A DNA stretch of 15,000 nt from positions 1 to 15,000 of the forward strand of contig NZ_CP060092.1 of the NCBI RefSeq assembly GCF_014217335.1, given 5' to 3'. This DNA is from Teredinibacter purpureus. GTDB taxonomy: Bacteria; Pseudomonadota; Gammaproteobacteria; Pseudomonadales; Cellvibrionaceae. Of this stretch, positions 1 to 10,008 are shown piece after piece. How positions within the stretch are numbered: position 1 is the first letter of the stretch; every line of letters starts with the position of its first letter. The translations under genes were made by a program, and so were the position numbers. The notes beneath the pieces are model-generated. The model was not told the DNA's origin. It ran no database searches and saw only the letters and a program-made list of their open reading frames with translations.

Positions 1-117
1 GCCTGACGATGACCTACTCTCACATGGCGAAGCGCCACACTACCATCGGCGATACATCGTTTCACGTCTGAGTTCGGGATGGGATCAGGTGGTTCCAATG
101 CTCTATTGTCGTCAGGC
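1..117 (-). rRNA. rrf: 5S ribosomal RNA
   Basis: This is the 5S rRNA of the large ribosomal subunit, read on the minus strand and last in the 23S-5S transcription unit. The ends pair as the expected terminal helix: the plus strand starts GCCTGACGA and ends TCGTCAGGC at 117. Inside are the usual 5S blocks, seen as the complement of CCCATCCCGAACTCAGA and of CGCCGATGGTAGTGTGG. The length of about 117 nt is normal. The gene begins at the first base of the window, so the 3' flank and any terminator cannot be seen. Confidence 0.96.
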
Positions 118-481
118 AAACTGGTGTCACTTTAACCCTATACAGCGGTTAACTACTGGCGATCTCTCGATCACTTTGGGAAATTGGACAATACAATTTC
201 AGTGAAATAAGGGGAAAAGAAAGAAATGCCTACAAGGATGCAGGTACATCGTGTTTTGTTTGCTACAAAACCGATGATGTAAAACATGACACTTAAGCTT
301 TAAGTGCTTATCCAAAAATGTTGCTGAACAGCATTCGATAATCTGTAAATAACTCAATTATCGTCTCAAATTGTAACTACCAACGGTGTCGTTAAACACG
401 GTTTAGCTTTAGTCAACTTAACTTATTCACAAAGCCTCGGCTCTGTACATCGCTGTACGTCGCTCAGTTGTCTCTGTTATA
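118..481 (-). other. 23S-5S internal transcribed spacer
   Basis: This 365 nt spacer lies between the 23S 3' end and the 5S gene and carries no tRNA or ORF that I could recognise. It contains a perfect small hairpin at 290-306 (CACTTAA, 3 nt loop, TTAAGTG). It also holds three blocks complementary to the leader on the other side of 23S: 213-226, 318-363 and the processing-stem arm starting at 465. A spacer this long is more than the ~90 nt seen in E. coli, and much of the extra length appears to take part in long-range pairing across the 23S gene. Confidence 0.8.

Positions 482-489
<8 letters not shown>
465..489 (-). repeat. 3' arm of pre-23S processing stem
   Basis: This is the 3' arm, in transcript sense, of the helix that brings the ends of pre-23S RNA together. 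The inner 14 nt (476-489) are an exact inverted match to 3357-3370. With two mismatches the match extends to 25 nt, pairing with 3357-3381. The inner part is the 23S terminal helix and the outer part lies in the spacer, as expected for an RNase III processing stem. Confidence 0.85.
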
Positions 490-3356
<2,867 letters not shown>

Positions 3357-3363
<7 letters not shown>

Positions 3364-3381
3364 ATATAACACAGATAACTG
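3357..3381 (-). repeat. 5' arm of pre-23S processing stem
   Basis: This is the partner of 465-489. The innermost 14 nt (3357-3370) are an exact reverse complement of 476-489, and the remaining 11 nt pair with two mismatches. The arm covers the first bases of 23S and the last bases of the leader, where RNase III normally cuts pre-23S RNA. Confidence 0.85.
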
Positions 3382-3735
3382 CGTTCATAGCGTCGTAAAC
3401 AAGTTTTTATGTCGACTTATGTTTACAATTTACGCCAATGCCCAACACGCTATCGATCGCCTTAAAGTTAACCCCAGCTATTGGGACAACCTACCACTAA
3501 GACAATTCTAGTCCGCGTTAAACATCAGTCGATAACTGAGTGTCTCTACACATTATGTTTGAATGCTGTCGTAACAACATCACCGGATAAGCTACTTAAT
3601 TAAACTCTCATTCCCAAATAACCCTAAGGCTATTCAGTCGTGAATGTTGTAATCGCTTAATTGCAATGTTTTACAACTTTCTTTCTTTTCCGTATTTTTA
3701 AAGAGCTAACTCATGTCGGCGTGTGCCGTTGAGAG
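3364..3735 (-). other. Leader of the 23S-5S unit, no 16S rRNA or tRNA
   Basis: About 370 nt lie between the predicted transcription start (near 3736) and the 23S 5' end. In a standard rrn operon this interval would hold the leader, the 16S gene and a spacer with tRNA-Ile and tRNA-Ala. None of these is present: I found no 16S landmark, no anticodon arm and no TTCGA-type T-loop in tRNA context. What is seen is a boxA at 3694-3706, blocks complementary to the 23S-5S spacer (3530-3580 and 3678-3691), and the 23S processing arm. ORFs here overlap regulatory sequence and have no recognisable product. Confidence 0.75.
3694..3706 (-). promoter_or_regulatory. boxA antitermination element
   Basis: On the minus strand this reads GCTCTTTAAAAAT, close to the E. 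coli rrn boxA TGCTCTTTAACAA. BoxA RNA recruits NusB/NusE (S10) and the antitermination complex that lets RNA polymerase read through untranslated rRNA. It lies about 30 nt downstream of the predicted start, as in rrn leaders. Only one copy is visible, whereas complete operons usually carry one in the leader and one in the 16S-23S spacer. Confidence 0.75.
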
Positions 3736-3742
3736 GGTGCGT

Positions 3743-3770
3743 ATCTTACACTCAGGATCTGAGGTGTCAA
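3743..3770 (-). promoter_or_regulatory. rrn P1-like sigma70 promoter
   Basis: On the minus strand a perfect -35 box TTGACA (3765-3770) is followed after 16 nt by TAAGAT (3743-3748). The start would be near 3736. The 16 nt spacer and the GC-rich discriminator ACGCACC resemble rrn P1 promoters, which are tuned for growth-rate and ppGpp control. Upstream, 3771-3795 is AT-rich (AATATCTTTGAAAAA on the plus strand), as expected for an UP element. The spacer holds a small palindrome, CTCAG-GAT-CTGAG, at 3751-3763. This would drive the boxA leader, 23S and 5S directly. Confidence 0.75.
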
Positions 3771-3972
3771 CTAATATCTTTGAAAAACCTCATGCTTTTG
3801 CAAAAAGCGAACTTGCGAACGTTTTGCGATCACCCTCACTCTACTCTAAACACTCAAGGCCGCCGCCTTACAACCTATCCATGTTAAGATGCCTGCACCG
3901 TCACTGACCGGTGTAAAAGCACCTACTCAATACTCTCGAGCTCCTCTAAGGGAATATCAGGCCCTCGTTATC
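3771..3972. promoter_or_regulatory. Divergent intergenic region, rrn unit and GT9 gene
   Basis: About 200 nt separate the minus-strand rrn promoter from the plus-strand glycosyltransferase start. The rrn-proximal part is AT-rich and fits an UP element. A hairpin, CACCG (3896-3900) pairing with CGGTG (3909-3913), lies in front of the plus-strand gene. No convincing plus-strand promoter could be assigned. An in-frame ATG at 3889 exists, but the peptide it would add looks like non-coding sequence. Confidence 0.5.
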
Positions 3973-5034
3973 ATGTCGCGACCTAAACGCCAAAAATCCA
4001 TTTTTGTTGTACGCCTCAGCCACGTCACCGACGTAGTGCTTGCCAGCCCAATGGCTCGCCTTATAAAACGGTCTGGCGACAACGTAATCCTTACATGGGT
4101 GGTGCAAGCTCGATACGCATCTCTCATCGCAGGTCACCCCGATATCGATAACCTCATCATTTGGGATAAAGACTATTGGCTCTCATTGCTAACACGCGGT
4201 AAGTTAATCACGCTCGCCCGCGAGATTGCTCGTTTTCGCAAGCAATGCCGCCCGCATGAACAAGACATCGCTTTGGATCTTCAGGGAGAAATGATCAGCA
4301 GCTTTATTAGCTGGCTAAGCGGCGCGAAAATTCGCATTGCGCTTGGCGCCAATCAAAGCAGCAATTGGCTGGCAACCAAAACTATCTCCCGCAACATTGG
4401 CGAAGAAACTCAATTGGGTTCCGAATATCGCTACCTATTAGCACAACTCGGCATGCCCGACAGCCCTTGGCAAATGTTTGTTGCCCCCCCCGCAGAATCG
4501 AAAGAAGAGCTTGAAGAAACATTAAGTTTTCCTTATCAAACCGAAAACTTTGCGGTTATTTGCCCGTTCTCGGTTTACCAGCACAAGCGCTGGCCTGAGG
4601 AGAACTGGCAACAAATTGCCCTTCGCATTCGCGGGCGCTATCACTTAAAAACGGTGATACTCGGTTTAGATCGAGACATTGAGCACGCGAAAAAAATTGC
4701 CGGTGCAACTGGCGCTATTTCACTAGTGGGTAAAACCTCGTTGAATCAAGCCGCCGAAATCATTAAGCATGCGAAACTCTTGGTTGGCGTCGATACGGGC
4801 CTAACTCATATAGGGCATGCTTTTAGAACTCCAACTATCGGTCTTTTCGGGGCCACTTGCCCATACTCTTACGCTGGCGTTGAATCAAGCAAGATTATTT
4901 ACTTAAAACGCTTTTGCTCACCCTGCAACAACAAGCCTATCTGCAAAGGAAAATTTGAGTGCATGACTGAGATAACGCCCGATATAGTACTCTCCGAAAT
5001 TAAACCGCTTATGAAACTTGCTCAAGAATACTAA
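3973..5034 (+). CDS. Glycosyltransferase family 9 (heptosyltransferase-like)
   Basis: This is a predicted LPS core glycosyltransferase of 353 residues, the usual GT9 length. These enzymes move a heptose from ADP-heptose onto the inner core at the cytoplasmic face of the inner membrane. Visible motifs are FVVRLSHVTDVVLASP (residues 11-26), matching the GT9 N-terminal 'RLSSLGDVVL' loop; CPFSVYQHKRWPEENW (197-212), matching the conserved KRWP segment; and GVDTGLTHIGHAFRTPTIGL (272-291), the sugar-nucleotide-binding signature. A C-terminal cysteine-rich part (CSPC...C...CM, 315-331) resembles WaaF/WaaQ-like members. The start was set at ATG 3973, because the family motif begins about ten residues later; an in-frame ATG at 3889 would add 28 residues of unlikely sequence. 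The family is clear, but the exact acceptor (heptose I, II or III) is not. Confidence 0.9.
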   Translation: MSRPKRQKSIFVVRLSHVTDVVLASPMARLIKRSGDNVILTWVVQARYASLIAGHPDIDNLIIWDKDYWLSLLTRGKLITLAREIARFRKQCRPHEQDIALDLQGEMISSFISWLSGAKIRIALGANQSSNWLATKTISRNIGEETQLGSEYRYLLAQLGMPDSPWQMFVAPPAESKEELEETLSFPYQTENFAVICPFSVYQHKRWPEENWQQIALRIRGRYHLKTVILGLDRDIEHAKKIAGATGAISLVGKTSLNQAAEIIKHAKLLVGVDTGLTHIGHAFRTPTIGLFGATCPYSYAGVESSKIIYLKRFCSPCNNKPICKGKFECMTEITPDIVLSEIKPLMKLAQEY

Positions 5035-5065
5035 CCTTTTTTAAATTCAAAACGATAAATACAAT

Positions 5066-6487
5066 ATGAAAACACAAAACAAAACAATCGGCCTGCTCGC
5101 CGCTTGTCTTTTTAGCGCGAGCTCTCACGCAACAGAAATCTATTTACCGCTCAACCTCGACACGCTAGCGGAAAGTAAGATAGAACAACTTTTCGTGTTA
5201 GCTAATATGCCAACAGTTAAACGCCCCTACTCTATCAGCAAAGTTGAAGCTGCAGTTAACAAAGTAAAAGGCCAGCACCCAGCGCTAGCCAAAAATATTG
5301 AGCATTACTTACGACGCTATAAGCAAGACGGCAATGTTACTCATGCGACACTAAGCGTTAGCACCAGTAACGACACCAACCATACCTACGCAAATGATCG
5401 TGGAGAAAGTACAAACGCCAACTACCACCTCAGAGCGAGAGGGTTTGCGAAAATTAGTGATTCGCTCATTCTGAATATTGGAGGCCGGTATAGCTCAGAC
5501 GCAAACCGCGGCCATAACGCTATCGCGGACGGAACGTTTTTATCGGTGGCGCAATATAATGTCCAGCTAGACCTTGGGTATCGTGAGCATTCATTCAGCC
5601 CATTCCATTTTGGCAATATGCTAACGTCTACAAACGCGCCTTCGCTTCCAAGCATCACCCTTTCAAACCCAGAAGCCTACACATTTTTAGGCCTTAGCTA
5701 TGAAATATTCTGGGGGCAATTATCTGAATCGGATTCGATACAAAGTGATGACGGCTCTGAACGATTAACAGGCAACCCAAAGCTATTGGGTATGCATGTA
5801 GGCTTCGCCCCGCTGGAAGGTTTCGCTATTGGTTTTAACCGTATGCTTCAATACGGTGGCGCCGACCGAGACGAAAGCATAAGCTCTCTAGCTCAAGCGT
5901 TTTTTAACGTAAAATCAAACGAAAATTCGGGGACAGGAAAAACTGATTTTGGCAATCAACAATCGTCCATCAATACCAGTTATACCTTTAGTGGCCCGAC
6001 ACCAATGTCGCTGTACCTTGAATATGCCGGTGAAGATACATCTCAAACATCGGGCGTACATTTAGGCAACACGTCGATAATGCTCGGCGCCTACTTTCCT
6101 AAGATCACCGAGCACCTGAGCCTCCGCCATGAATATGCTGAGTGGCAAAATGCTTGGTATGTAAATGGTAATTACGGTGACGGACTAACACACGACAGTT
6201 TAATTTTGGGGCACTGGGCCGCAAACGAGCGAGCATTCACCCCAGCTGTTGGCGCCAACAGCCATACCACCGGTCTAATATACGCGACTCAAAAACACAG
6301 TTTAATTGCCACATTAAAACAAGTTCAAAACGAGCAGTATTCATCTATTGATTACAGCCCTGGCTACGAACTCTCTCTTGACTATTCAAGGCCTATCAAC
6401 CGCTTTCGTTACGGACTGAAATTGACATCAGGAACGAATGTATTTGATCAAAACTATTCTCAACTGTCGGGGTACGCACAATGGTAA
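5066..6487 (+). CDS. Capsule assembly Wzi family outer-membrane protein
   Basis: This 473-residue protein is predicted to form an outer-membrane beta-barrel of the Wzi family. E. coli Wzi helps tether capsular polysaccharide at the cell surface; marine relatives often sit in exopolysaccharide or LPS clusters. A signal peptide is evident (hydrophobic core LLAACLFSA, likely cut after SHA at residue 22). The conserved family core is at about 168-202 (YREHSFSPFHFGNML, then SLPSITLSNP), followed by YEIFWGQL (212-219) and LLGMHVGFAPLEGFAIGFNR (240-259). The chain ends in an aromatic residue (YAQW), as in many barrels. It begins 31 nt after the GT9 gene and has a weak Shine-Dalgarno. Its last 7 nt overlap the next start (ATGGTAA), so the two are probably translationally coupled. 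No capsule exporter is visible nearby, so the bound polymer is unknown. Confidence 0.88.
   Translation: MKTQNKTIGLLAACLFSASSHATEIYLPLNLDTLAESKIEQLFVLANMPTVKRPYSISKVEAAVNKVKGQHPALAKNIEHYLRRYKQDGNVTHATLSVSTSNDTNHTYANDRGESTNANYHLRARGFAKISDSLILNIGGRYSSDANRGHNAIADGTFLSVAQYNVQLDLGYREHSFSPFHFGNMLTSTNAPSLPSITLSNPEAYTFLGLSYEIFWGQLSESDSIQSDDGSERLTGNPKLLGMHVGFAPLEGFAIGFNRMLQYGGADRDESISSLAQAFFNVKSNENSGTGKTDFGNQQSSINTSYTFSGPTPMSLYLEYAGEDTSQTSGVHLGNTSIMLGAYFPKITEHLSLRHEYAEWQNAWYVNGNYGDGLTHDSLILGHWAANERAFTPAVGANSHTTGLIYATQKHSLIATLKQVQNEQYSSIDYSPGYELSLDYSRPINRFRYGLKLTSGTNVFDQNYSQLSGYAQW
6469..6472 (+). promoter_or_regulatory. Ribosome binding site inside the wzi-like gene
   Basis: A GGGG run lies 8 nt before the ATG at 6481, within the last codons of the wzi-like gene. 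It supports the start that overlaps the upstream stop codon and argues for coupled translation of the two outer-membrane proteins. Confidence 0.5.
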
Positions 6488-7023
6488 ATGTCAGAAACTG
6501 TCTTATTGCAGCCCTAATTGTTACCCTACCACTTAAGGTGTTAGCGACAGAAATTCAAATTGGAATCGGACTTACCCAAAATAATATCCAGTCAGATACA
6601 GAAAATGAACTCGTCGATCGCGGCACAGAAAACGGTAGCAGCGAAGCTATAAGCTTTGCCGTACGCAATCAATATAAAGAGAAGCACCTGCTGGGTGCGG
6701 GCATTGACTATTCCAATATCAATGGCGACCGATACCTCGGCATTCGCGCAATAGACTATCAATATGTCATTTTGGAGCATACGCGCGTAGGCGCTTTTAT
6801 TGGCGCGGCTTCGATCAATAGTGGCCTACCTCAAAACGGCTATTACCTAGGTTTTCACGTTACTCAAACGAATATTTTTAATTTTTTTGATGCTGGCATT
6901 GAACTGCGATACGGTAGCGGCCTCGCTCGCGATAGGCTTCTAAGCACAGACCCTCAAGGCGAAAAACCCGATATGTTCTTAGACATTACGTCACTCGGGA
7001 TATTGCTCAGCAAACGGTTCTAG
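6481..7023 (+). CDS. Small outer-membrane beta-barrel-like protein, unknown function
   Basis: I do not recognise a named family for this 180-residue protein. A clear signal peptide is present (MVNVRNCLIAALIVTLPLKV, then LA), likely cut after Ala22 to give a mature start TEIQIGIG. The mature chain has alternating hydrophobic and polar residues with many Gly and Tyr, for example GAGIDYSNINGDRYLGIRA (72-90) and GYYLGFHV (120-127). It ends in the dipeptide RF; a terminal Phe is the usual signal for BAM insertion. These traits suggest an eight-stranded-type barrel in the outer membrane. Its ATG lies inside the stop region of the wzi-like gene (7 nt overlap), so the two are co-expressed and perhaps partners. 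Function is inferred only from context. A periplasmic or accessory role cannot be ruled out. Confidence 0.8.
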   Translation: MVNVRNCLIAALIVTLPLKVLATEIQIGIGLTQNNIQSDTENELVDRGTENGSSEAISFAVRNQYKEKHLLGAGIDYSNINGDRYLGIRAIDYQYVILEHTRVGAFIGAASINSGLPQNGYYLGFHVTQTNIFNFFDAGIELRYGSGLARDRLLSTDPQGEKPDMFLDITSLGILLSKRF

Positions 7024-7030
7024 ATATAAC

Positions 7031-7056
7031 AAGCCCCCATTTCTACTGAGGGGCTT
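7031..7056 (+). terminator. Stem-loop after the outer-membrane pair, weak terminator
   Basis: AAGCCCC (7031-7037) pairs with GGGGCTT (7050-7056) around a 12 nt loop, just after the stop codon at 7023. A second short stem, CCGC/GCGG, follows at 7059-7071. Only three T residues follow the first stem, so this may be a partial terminator or an mRNA-stabilising hairpin rather than a full stop before the next gene. Confidence 0.35.
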
Positions 7057-7081
7057 TACCGCCCCCAGCGGCAATACTTTC

Positions 7082-7085
7082 GGAG
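7082..7085 (+). promoter_or_regulatory. Ribosome binding site fixing a TTG start
   Basis: GGAG sits 6 nt before TTG at 7092. The next in-frame ATG comes only after the N-terminal GGGAEKV motif, so this site decides in favour of the TTG start for the GT4 gene. Confidence 0.7.
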
Positions 7086-7091
7086 ACCTTT

Positions 7092-8201
7092 TTGAACGCA
7101 ACCGCTCCTCAAACTAAAAAACGAATCGCCATCCTTATAGACAGCTTATACGGTGGCGGCGCCGAAAAAGTAATGTTAACGCTCGCTTCAGCGCTAACAG
7201 AAATTGGACACAACGCCTGTATAATCGCACTGTCCAAACATATTGACTACGATGTTCCTGCTACGTGCGACATCCACTTTCTGTACGAAAAAAAAGTAAG
7301 ACTAAAAGGCTACATAAATGGGCTTAAGCACGCAAAAAACCTTAAAAACTTGGTCGAAAACATTGAAAGCCAAAACGGTAGGTTTGATTTAATCTTAGCT
7401 AACTTAGAAGAAACCTATCGCATTGCCGCGAACTGCAACTTCGGCCCTATATATTATGTTATCCACAATTCCATCATCGAAACACTCAACAGAACAAAAC
7501 GACTAGGCCCATACAAATATTTTTATTTGAAAGCTATTTTGCATAAACTAAAAGATAAAGACTTGATAACAGTTTCAAAGGGGATAAAAAAAGAATTACA
7601 GGAAACCCAAGTTATTAAAGCCCGGTCCATTACCGTTATCAATAACCCTTACAATTTTTCAGAGATAAGAAAGCTATCATTAGAGCAGAACAACAATATC
7701 CAAAAGACACCTTATATCGTGCATATTGCGCGAGCGGGAAGACAAAAAAGGCATGACGTTTTATTTGCAGCCCTAAAGAACATTAATGCTGACTACAAAC
7801 TGGTTTGCCTTACTCGAGACATTAAAAAGCTACGTGCTCTCGCGGCATCAATAGGCGTGTCTGAGCGAGTCATATTCCCTGGTTTCCAACAAAACCCTTA
7901 CCCATGGATTCGCCAAGCAAGCGCGATGATTCTCAGCTCGGATTACGAAGGTTTTTCGAACGTGCTTATTGAAGCAATTATTTGCGGCACTATTCCCGTA
8001 TCTACAAATTGCCCGCACGGCCCCAACGAAATACTTACAGGTTCTTTGGAAAAGTTTCTTGCAGATAGACGAAACCCAGAACAGCTTGCCGAAAAGGTTA
8101 ACTTGGCAGTCAAAGTACAACTCAGTGATCTTCAATACGACAGCATACAAATGGTCGACCATATCTATGCTGCCAAACGCTATTTAGACTTAATCGAGTA
8201 A
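7092..8201 (+). CDS. Glycosyltransferase family 4
   Basis: This predicted GT-B-fold glycosyltransferase of 369 residues moves a sugar from a nucleotide donor onto a glycan or lipid acceptor in the cytoplasm. The N-terminal domain opens with RIAILIDSLYGGGAEKVM (11-28), the glycine-rich donor/acceptor loop typical of GT4. The C-terminal donor-binding domain shows YIVHIARAGRQKRHDVLFAA (208-227), FPGFQQNPYPW (262-272) and SDYEGFSNVLIEA (283-295), where E286 and E294 form the EX7E pair. CPHGPNEIL (307-315) follows, as in several O-antigen and core transferases. It uses a TTG start with a good GGAG site. It lies 68 nt after the outer-membrane pair and 16 nt before the GT25 gene, probably as part of one operon. 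The Lys/Asn-rich middle section is AT-richer than its neighbours. Sugar and linkage cannot be read from the sequence. Confidence 0.88.
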   Translation: MNATAPQTKKRIAILIDSLYGGGAEKVMLTLASALTEIGHNACIIALSKHIDYDVPATCDIHFLYEKKVRLKGYINGLKHAKNLKNLVENIESQNGRFDLILANLEETYRIAANCNFGPIYYVIHNSIIETLNRTKRLGPYKYFYLKAILHKLKDKDLITVSKGIKKELQETQVIKARSITVINNPYNFSEIRKLSLEQNNNIQKTPYIVHIARAGRQKRHDVLFAALKNINADYKLVCLTRDIKKLRALAASIGVSERVIFPGFQQNPYPWIRQASAMILSSDYEGFSNVLIEAIICGTIPVSTNCPHGPNEILTGSLEKFLADRRNPEQLAEKVNLAVKVQLSDLQYDSIQMVDHIYAAKRYLDLIE

Positions 8202-8217
8202 TAGTCCGCTACCTACC

Positions 8218-9015
8218 ATGAAATATGACACATTCTTAATAAATCTAGACAAATCCGAAGATCGATTAAGGTTATGCACAAAAGCTCTTAACGACATTAA
8301 TGTTAAGTTCGAACGCATTTCAGCAGTATACGGCGGGGACCTTACCGAGCAAGAGATAGCACATTTCGGTACAACGGAGAAACATTCATACCATAAAACG
8401 CTAAACGCTGGTGAAATTGGTTGCTATTTAAGCCATCGAAAAGCCTGGGAGCTTATTGTAGATCGTCAGCTGGATTTCGCCTTGATACTCGAGGACGATT
8501 TTCACCCCGAAAATGCTGACATGACTGAAGTGATTGACCTGTTAGGCGCCATCAAAACGCCATGGCATTACATCAAGCTCGCAGGTAGAAAGAAACGTTT
8601 AGACGCTATTTTCTCAGCCTCCGTCGGAGACATGAAATATAACCTGCTACGAAAAGTGCCTACACTTACATGCGCGCAAGCAGTAAGTCTCGATGGTGCC
8701 CGTCGACTTCTAGAATCCACTCAAAGATTTAGCCGCCCGATAGATGTGGATTTACAATACTGGTGGGAAAAAAATATATGGATACACAACCTTCTTCCTT
8801 ACCCTTTTACCCCAATAACGAATAGCGTCAGCGAAATCGATTTTTTTTCAAAAAGGAAACAATCAAATAAGAACCGAGTAAAAAAAATAATGAACCAGTT
8901 GAGCTATACCCTTAATTTGAATACACAAACTAAAAAGTTGAAACGCCTCCAACCCGAATTACTAACACACCCGACTGAAGACATCCTAAATATTAGCGTA
9001 AAGAGGGGAAGTTAA
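8218..9015 (+). CDS. Glycosyltransferase family 25 (LPS biosynthesis type)
   Basis: This 265-residue protein belongs to the GT25 family, which includes LPS galactosyltransferases such as LgtB and LpsA. Visible signatures are TFLINLDKSEDRL (5-17), AGEIGCYLSHRKAW (64-77) and ALILEDDFHPEN (88-99), with EDD (92-94) as the metal/nucleotide-sugar motif. A later CAQAVSLDGARRLLE segment (about 157-171) matches the family pattern, as does the following PIDVDLQYWW. The last ~50 residues are rich in Lys and Asn and may be a peripheral membrane tail. It starts 16 nt after the GT4 gene without an obvious Shine-Dalgarno, suggesting translation coupled to that gene. It is convergent with the ATP-grasp gene 30 nt downstream. 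Family assignment is secure; the sugar transferred is unknown. Confidence 0.9.
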   Translation: MKYDTFLINLDKSEDRLRLCTKALNDINVKFERISAVYGGDLTEQEIAHFGTTEKHSYHKTLNAGEIGCYLSHRKAWELIVDRQLDFALILEDDFHPENADMTEVIDLLGAIKTPWHYIKLAGRKKRLDAIFSASVGDMKYNLLRKVPTLTCAQAVSLDGARRLLESTQRFSRPIDVDLQYWWEKNIWIHNLLPYPFTPITNSVSEIDFFSKRKQSNKNRVKKIMNQLSYTLNLNTQTKKLKRLQPELLTHPTEDILNISVKRGS

Positions 9016-9045
9016 TTCACGCACAATAATCACTCAAAAATAACG

Positions 9046-9888
9046 CTAACGCTTTATATTCCAATATTCCCCCCAGACTAAATCGTAATGCGAGGGAATA
9101 AACTTTTCGAAACCAGAGGAGTGTGCAAAAGTAAGCTCTCCAAAATACACTTTATCTTCAGCGTAATAGAGATCAACCCGAGCATAGTCAAAATCTTCAG
9201 CTAGCGTCTTAGCGATCGAAACCATTTGGTCGAACTTTTTAGGTCGATCAAAAGCAACCTTCTTATTTTGCCTTCTCTGACCGTAAGGTAATAGCTCACC
9301 TCTCTCACTGTAAAACGAGCGATGGTGGCCATTAAAACGGTCGTAATCGATCTGTAAAACTACTCTTGCCCCCTCCAGAGAAGAAAATACATGGAATTTA
9401 TAATCCACTGGCAAGCCCCCATCTTCTGCAGCCAGCAGCCTCTCCACAATAATTCTAGGCTTTATGTCGGAATACCAATGCTCATCACGAGACAAACCAT
9501 TATCTACGGACAATCGCTTCTTGAGCTTTTTGATTATTGTCCGTTTATTTGGATTGTCATCCGTTACAAAGAAAACGCCGCCAGAATCATGCGTACATTT
9601 AACAGCGTAATTCACGCCATATTGATCAAATTTCAACTTATCTGGAGAATCGAGAGTGTCTAACAGCGGAATTAAGTGCTCTTCGCCTATTTTACTCGCG
9701 ACATAATCGCGAACTGCAATTTTGTCTGAACACACGGAAAACAGTGGGTTACTCTGAAAGAACTTCCGGTATTGAATCTTCTCATTAAATGTTTTTGGTT
9801 GCTCAATATTCGGCCAATAGCCAAGCGTTCGATAACAGCGAAACGCCGCAACCAGCACTCTCCACCTTTTCCTCAAGCTCGGACTCAT
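9046..9888 (-). CDS. TupA-like ATP-grasp protein
   Basis: This 280-residue protein resembles the TupA-like ATP-grasp family, found in capsule, exopolysaccharide and teichuronopeptide gene clusters and thought to join an amino acid or carboxylate to a sugar polymer using ATP. From the ATG, visible blocks are PKTFNEKIQYRK (31-42), DKIAVRDYVASKIGEEHLIP (55-74), YAVKCTHDSGG (94-104), IKPRIIVERLL (142-152), PVDYKFHVF (160-168), DYARVDLYYA (234-243) and VYFGELTFAHSSGFEKF (247-263). The last two carry the D and E expected for Mg-ATP binding. A TTG at 9900 is in frame and would add four residues; ATG 9888 is preferred. It is convergent with the GT25 gene and follows the lpxL-like gene on the same strand, with a hairpin in the 120 nt gap. 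The substrate is unknown. Confidence 0.85.
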   Translation of the reverse strand: MSPSLRKRWRVLVAAFRCYRTLGYWPNIEQPKTFNEKIQYRKFFQSNPLFSVCSDKIAVRDYVASKIGEEHLIPLLDTLDSPDKLKFDQYGVNYAVKCTHDSGGVFFVTDDNPNKRTIIKKLKKRLSVDNGLSRDEHWYSDIKPRIIVERLLAAEDGGLPVDYKFHVFSSLEGARVVLQIDYDRFNGHHRSFYSERGELLPYGQRRQNKKVAFDRPKKFDQMVSIAKTLAEDFDYARVDLYYAEDKVYFGELTFAHSSGFEKFIPSHYDLVWGEYWNIKR

Positions 9889-9958
9889 GCAATGTACCAA
9901 CCTAATCAGTGTTACAAGTGTGTAAATTTAATTTCTGGGGGTTTTGGAAGAAAGAACA

Positions 9959-9991
9959 GCATAAGCGCTCTACCCTCTTGTGCACTTATGC
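9959..9991 (-). terminator. Hairpin between lpxL-like and ATP-grasp genes
   Basis: GCATAAG (9959-9965) pairs with CTTATGC (9985-9991), and the stem could extend by two more pairs after a mismatch. In minus-strand transcripts the stem is followed by TGTTCTTTCTTCC, a pyrimidine-rich but interrupted tract. It could terminate the acyltransferase transcript or only attenuate it. Confidence 0.35.
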
Positions 9992-10008
9992 AGCACACAA
10001 AAGAGCAT

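Noticed and set aside
3364..3700. Possible tRNA-Ile or tRNA-Ala gene in the pre-23S leader
   Set aside because: No cloverleaf, anticodon arm or T-loop was found on either strand despite looking for one.
3713..3907. Plus-strand ORF of 64 codons over the rrn promoter region
   Set aside because: It covers the promoter, UP element and boxA edge, has no family resemblance and no ribosome site.
3889..3972. Upstream ATG extending the GT9 protein by 28 residues
   Set aside because: No Shine-Dalgarno precedes it, the added peptide is unlike family N-termini, and GT9 proteins normally begin shortly before the RLS motif.
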